From Xestospongia bergquistia (lineage: Eukaryota; Porifera; Demospongiae; Haplosclerida; Petrosiidae), in NCBI GenBank assembly GCA_963965975.1, contig OZ014425.1:2865501-2929500 (forward strand): a DNA stretch of 64,000 nucleotides. Direction: 5' to 3'. The notes below the pieces were generated by a model, which saw only the letters and a list, made by a program, of their open reading frames with translations, was not told the DNA's origin and made no database searches. Below are positions 61,250 through 64,000 of this stretch, piece by piece; the first letter of the stretch is position 1; every line of letters begins with the position of its first letter. Made by a program: the position numbers and the translations under genes.

Positions 61250-61885
61250 TTGCAAAGAATATACTGAAAAAGAAATCTTTTTGCACAATTTACAAGCATA
61301 TATCCTGTACACTTGAGATCATGATAAAACGGACATTCTTATGTAGATTTGAACGATGACCATATCTTGATAACAATTATAGCTTGAACGTTATCTCTGC
61401 TTTTGAACAGTATATAATATGTGAAGAATTAACTGTCAAAATTTGGAGAAATTTCTACGTACAGTTCTGAATATACATCTCTTTGAAACCATGAACTCAT
61501 GGACGAATAAACGGACATTTAAGAGAAGTTCTTTTCTAAAGTAGGTGATAAGTTCTTGATATTTATTAACTCAAATTTGACAATCACAAATACTGTTTAT
61601 TAATTATTCAAATTCACTGTGCATGAAAAAATAATTTTACTACAAAAAGTCTAGTAGTTAATTAGTATATGTCACACATAAAACAAACAAAATTTAGTGA
61701 TTTTTTTTTCTTGATCCCAACACATACCATGTGGTACCACTGGAAACATTTTTCACATTCCACCCAATTAGTCGCTTTAGTGTGAAAACATAAATTATTA
61801 GAACATGCTGATAGTTTTTCTGTAATGAAATACATGAATTGTATTATTATATTGTGAATATTTTCATACTGGTTGTCAGGTTATT
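61250..61885. other. Non-coding stretch, nothing recognised
   Basis: AT-rich with 'aaacggacatt' occurring twice (near 61330 and 61511). Possibly part of the 3' non-coding region of the pogo-like element. Confidence 0.4.
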
Positions 61886-61886
61886 C

Positions 61887-62373
61887 TTTGACTGCTCTAG
61901 TGTAGTTTCTAACATGGCAAGCCACTATTAAAGGGTTAATTATAATATAATGTCACATACCATTATCACTGAGTCCATTCTTGTCATATTCATAGAGTCC
62001 TATCTCTTCTTCACTTCTCTTGCTAGTACTTCTGGTACATCTCTTTCTCCCTGTAACAAGGATAATTAACTTTAAAATACTTCAATATATATACATTACA
62101 CATACTGGAAATTTGAGAATTTTTAGGTAATGTCTTTGACTGCTCTAGTGTAGTTTCTAAAATGGCAAGCCACTATTAAAGGGTTAATTATAATATAATG
62201 TCACATACCATTATCACTGAGTCCATTCTTGTCATATTCATAGAGTCCTATCTCTTCTTCACTTCTCTTGCTAGTACTTCTGGTACATCTCTTCCTCCCT
62301 GTAACAAGGATAATTAACTCAAAAATACTAAAATATATATATACATTACACATACTGGAAATTTGAGAACTTT
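61887..62373. repeat. ~248-bp tandem duplication carrying one exon each
   Basis: The block from ttctttgactgctctagtgtagtttctaa recurs 248 bp later almost unchanged, and a partial third start is at about 62380-62410. Each copy holds a 90-nt exon (61961-62050 and 62209-62298) with AG and GT borders on the minus strand. Confidence 0.9.
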
Positions 62374-64000
62374 TGGTGACTGTTCTAGTGCACTTTCTAA
62401 AATAGCAAGCCATAAATTCAAAGTATAATTAACCTCAGGCTGTATCACTTACTATTCTCATCTACTTCACTGAGACTGATGTCTCCATCACTGGATTTAC
62501 ATGCTGTAGCATCTAAAGATAATTCTTCAGGATGGAATATTTTTTTCCATTTTTCATATCTGATGTCAGGTAGATCATGACCATTCTCATACTTCCTAGA
62601 AAACCGACTGTGCTTTCTTCTGTAAAATCAAATTTTGATGTACTCTGTTCACTTTGTTTTTTTTCTTTCTTTTGTCTCTCTTTCTCGGCTTTTTCAACTG
62701 CTCTTTTAAGCTTTCTCTCCTCTACCTCCTTCTTTTTCTGTTCTCGTTCCATTGCCTTCTTTTCTCACTGTTGCTTTCTAAGATCTTTAGCTTTTAATTC
62801 ATCTGCTTTCTTCATTTCTTTTTCTCTTATCAACTGAAGATTTTCAGAACTTGTTAAAACACGAGCACTGTGGTTTGTCTTTTTCTCATTACTTGGTAGC
62901 TGAGGTAAAGTAAGAAAATCATGAAGAGTAGATGGCTGAACTTTTGTAATGTAATCTTCGTCTTCAGAAAAGTTACCATAGTAACCACAGGTACTGTCTT
63001 GACTACAAGTGTCTTTCTCATAATAATCAATGCTTTCACTATCGGAAGTAATACAGGTATGAGGATGAGATTTAGCTGGGCTATACAGAGGAAGAAACAG
63101 TCTCATCTTGGAGGTTATCATATCTATTTTCCCATCCTCCTCAAGTTGCAAGTAACGTAATACTGCATACCTGTTGAGGGGGTATATACCAGTGGATCTA
63201 AACCCAGCAACAATATTAGCTGGTGTCATCGCCTTTGTCCAGGCTCGACTAAACGTTTCGGTGAAATTAAATCTATTAACAGCTTCCCCAGGATTACAGG
63301 ACATGTAGAGATGACACTCATTATTGTATGCGTTTTTTAAGGGGCTAAAACATGACCTGTCCAATGGTTGACACAAATGAGTTGTATGAGGTGGCAAGCA
63401 AAATAAGATGATCTGATTTGCAGCAGCTGTCCTGATCAATTGAGGTTGGTAATGTGAAGAATGTCCATCCAGGAGTAACAAGATGGGTCGCTGTGGAGGG
63501 ATGTGAAGTAAGAAGTGATTAGTAAACCATTCCTAAATCAATTCGGAATCTATCCATCCATTTTTAGACACCCCTTATGCAGTACCTGAGATTTCTCCTT
63601 TAGTGAAATTGGGCTTGAGTTTTTTCCGATCAAAAATTATCATCGGAGGCAAAAGGTAACCAGAAGCACTGCATGCTGACAAAACAGTAATTTGGGCTTT
63701 ATCACCACTAGTAATACAGGAAATATCTCTCTGACCTTGTACTCCAATTATTTTGCCAGGTTTATGTTCCAATGGGAACCCGCTCTCATCACAGTTAAAA
63801 ATCAGCATTGGTCATTCAAGCAAATTATTAGACTTCAATGTTTCTTCAAGCAAGTCAAAATATCGATTTATGACATCTGGGTTAGCTGCAATAGCTCTAC
63901 GATATGCTAATTTGGATCAATATCTTAATCGTAGTTTTGGATGCTGCTTCACAAATGAGCCCCACCAACCAGTAATGACATTGACATCTTCAACTTCACA
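61961..64000 (-). pseudogene. pogo/Tigger-like DDE transposase, 5' end beyond the window, five stops
   Basis: The minus strand from 64000 reads VNVITGWWGSFVKQHPKLRL (end of the CENP-B-type DNA-binding domain), YFDLLEETLKSNN, then FNCDESGFPLEHKPGK (first Asp, about 63790). LLLDGHSSHYQPQLI (second Asp, about 63470) and HLCQPLDRSCFSPLKNAYN (third Asp, DD35D) follow, then FRSTGIYPLNRYAV. A Lys/Glu-rich coiled coil lies at 62640-62860, then after a one-base frame change YENGHDLPDIRYEKWKKIF. Exon end is at 62452, followed by two 90-nt exons (62209-62298, 61961-62050) encoding RSTSKRSEEEIGLYEYDKNG. Stops interrupt at 63917, 63812, 63575, about 63533 and 62765. The triad is intact. Family is DDE_1 (pogo/Tigger/Jerky). 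The downstream end and TIRs are not identified. Confidence 0.88.

Overview
The window is eukaryotic, AT-rich and almost free of intact protein genes. Where a coding signal is convincing, exons are short and split by introns of about 40-60 nt with GT..AG borders. The DNA is packed with animal-type transposable elements (piggyBac, hAT, pogo, Tc1/mariner-like, long-TIR elements with 9-10 bp duplications, LTR and non-LTR fragments) and with large tandem arrays. This fits an early-branching metazoan, possibly a sponge; that is inference only. There is no rRNA, CRISPR array or bacterial operon structure, and I saw no convincing tRNA gene.

Layout, left to right. 0-3.7 kb: non-coding DNA, a degenerate tandem repeat, a trinucleotide-rich block and a decayed reverse-transcriptase element (minus strand). 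3.77-6.61 kb: a TTAA-bounded piggyBac element with a decayed transposase. 6.77-9.71 kb: a multi-exon minus-strand gene in which a ubiquitin-specific protease (C19) domain runs in frame into a Ulp1/SENP-like (C48) domain. It is the best host-like gene here, but its 5' part is missing. 9.7-16.5 kb: tandem repeats and two non-autonomous hAT elements, each with a perfect 8-bp target duplication.

16.5-45.5 kb: array A, about 29 kb of diverged units that each carry an exon-like core. It contains a 1.66-kb tandem duplication, a nearly identical 4,566-bp tandem duplication, three insertions of a long-TIR element (one with a RecQ-helicase fragment), and a nearly intact piggyBac transposase. 45.7-49.4 kb: array B, about 17-18 units of a second exon-like repeat. 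Array B is bordered by inverted repeats and carries two more RecQ-bearing long-TIR insertions.

49.6-53.75 kb: gypsy-like tail and LTR fragments, a 200-bp exact tandem duplication, telomere-like CCCTAAA repeats, a decayed C92 papain-like peptidase gene and an unrecognised coding remnant. 53.77-57.08 kb: a second piggyBac of the same family as the first. 57.4-61.1 kb: a ~145-bp satellite arranged as an imperfect giant palindrome and interrupted by a 794-bp TA-flanked element that keeps only a transposase helix-turn-helix region. 61.1-64.0 kb: a possible SINE and a pogo/Tigger-like transposase gene with an in-phase duplicated exon, running off the window edge.

Apart from the C19-C48 gene, most coding signal is transposase or broken host gene. 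The notable features are that gene, the two exon-like arrays, and the transposon family that carries helicase sequence.
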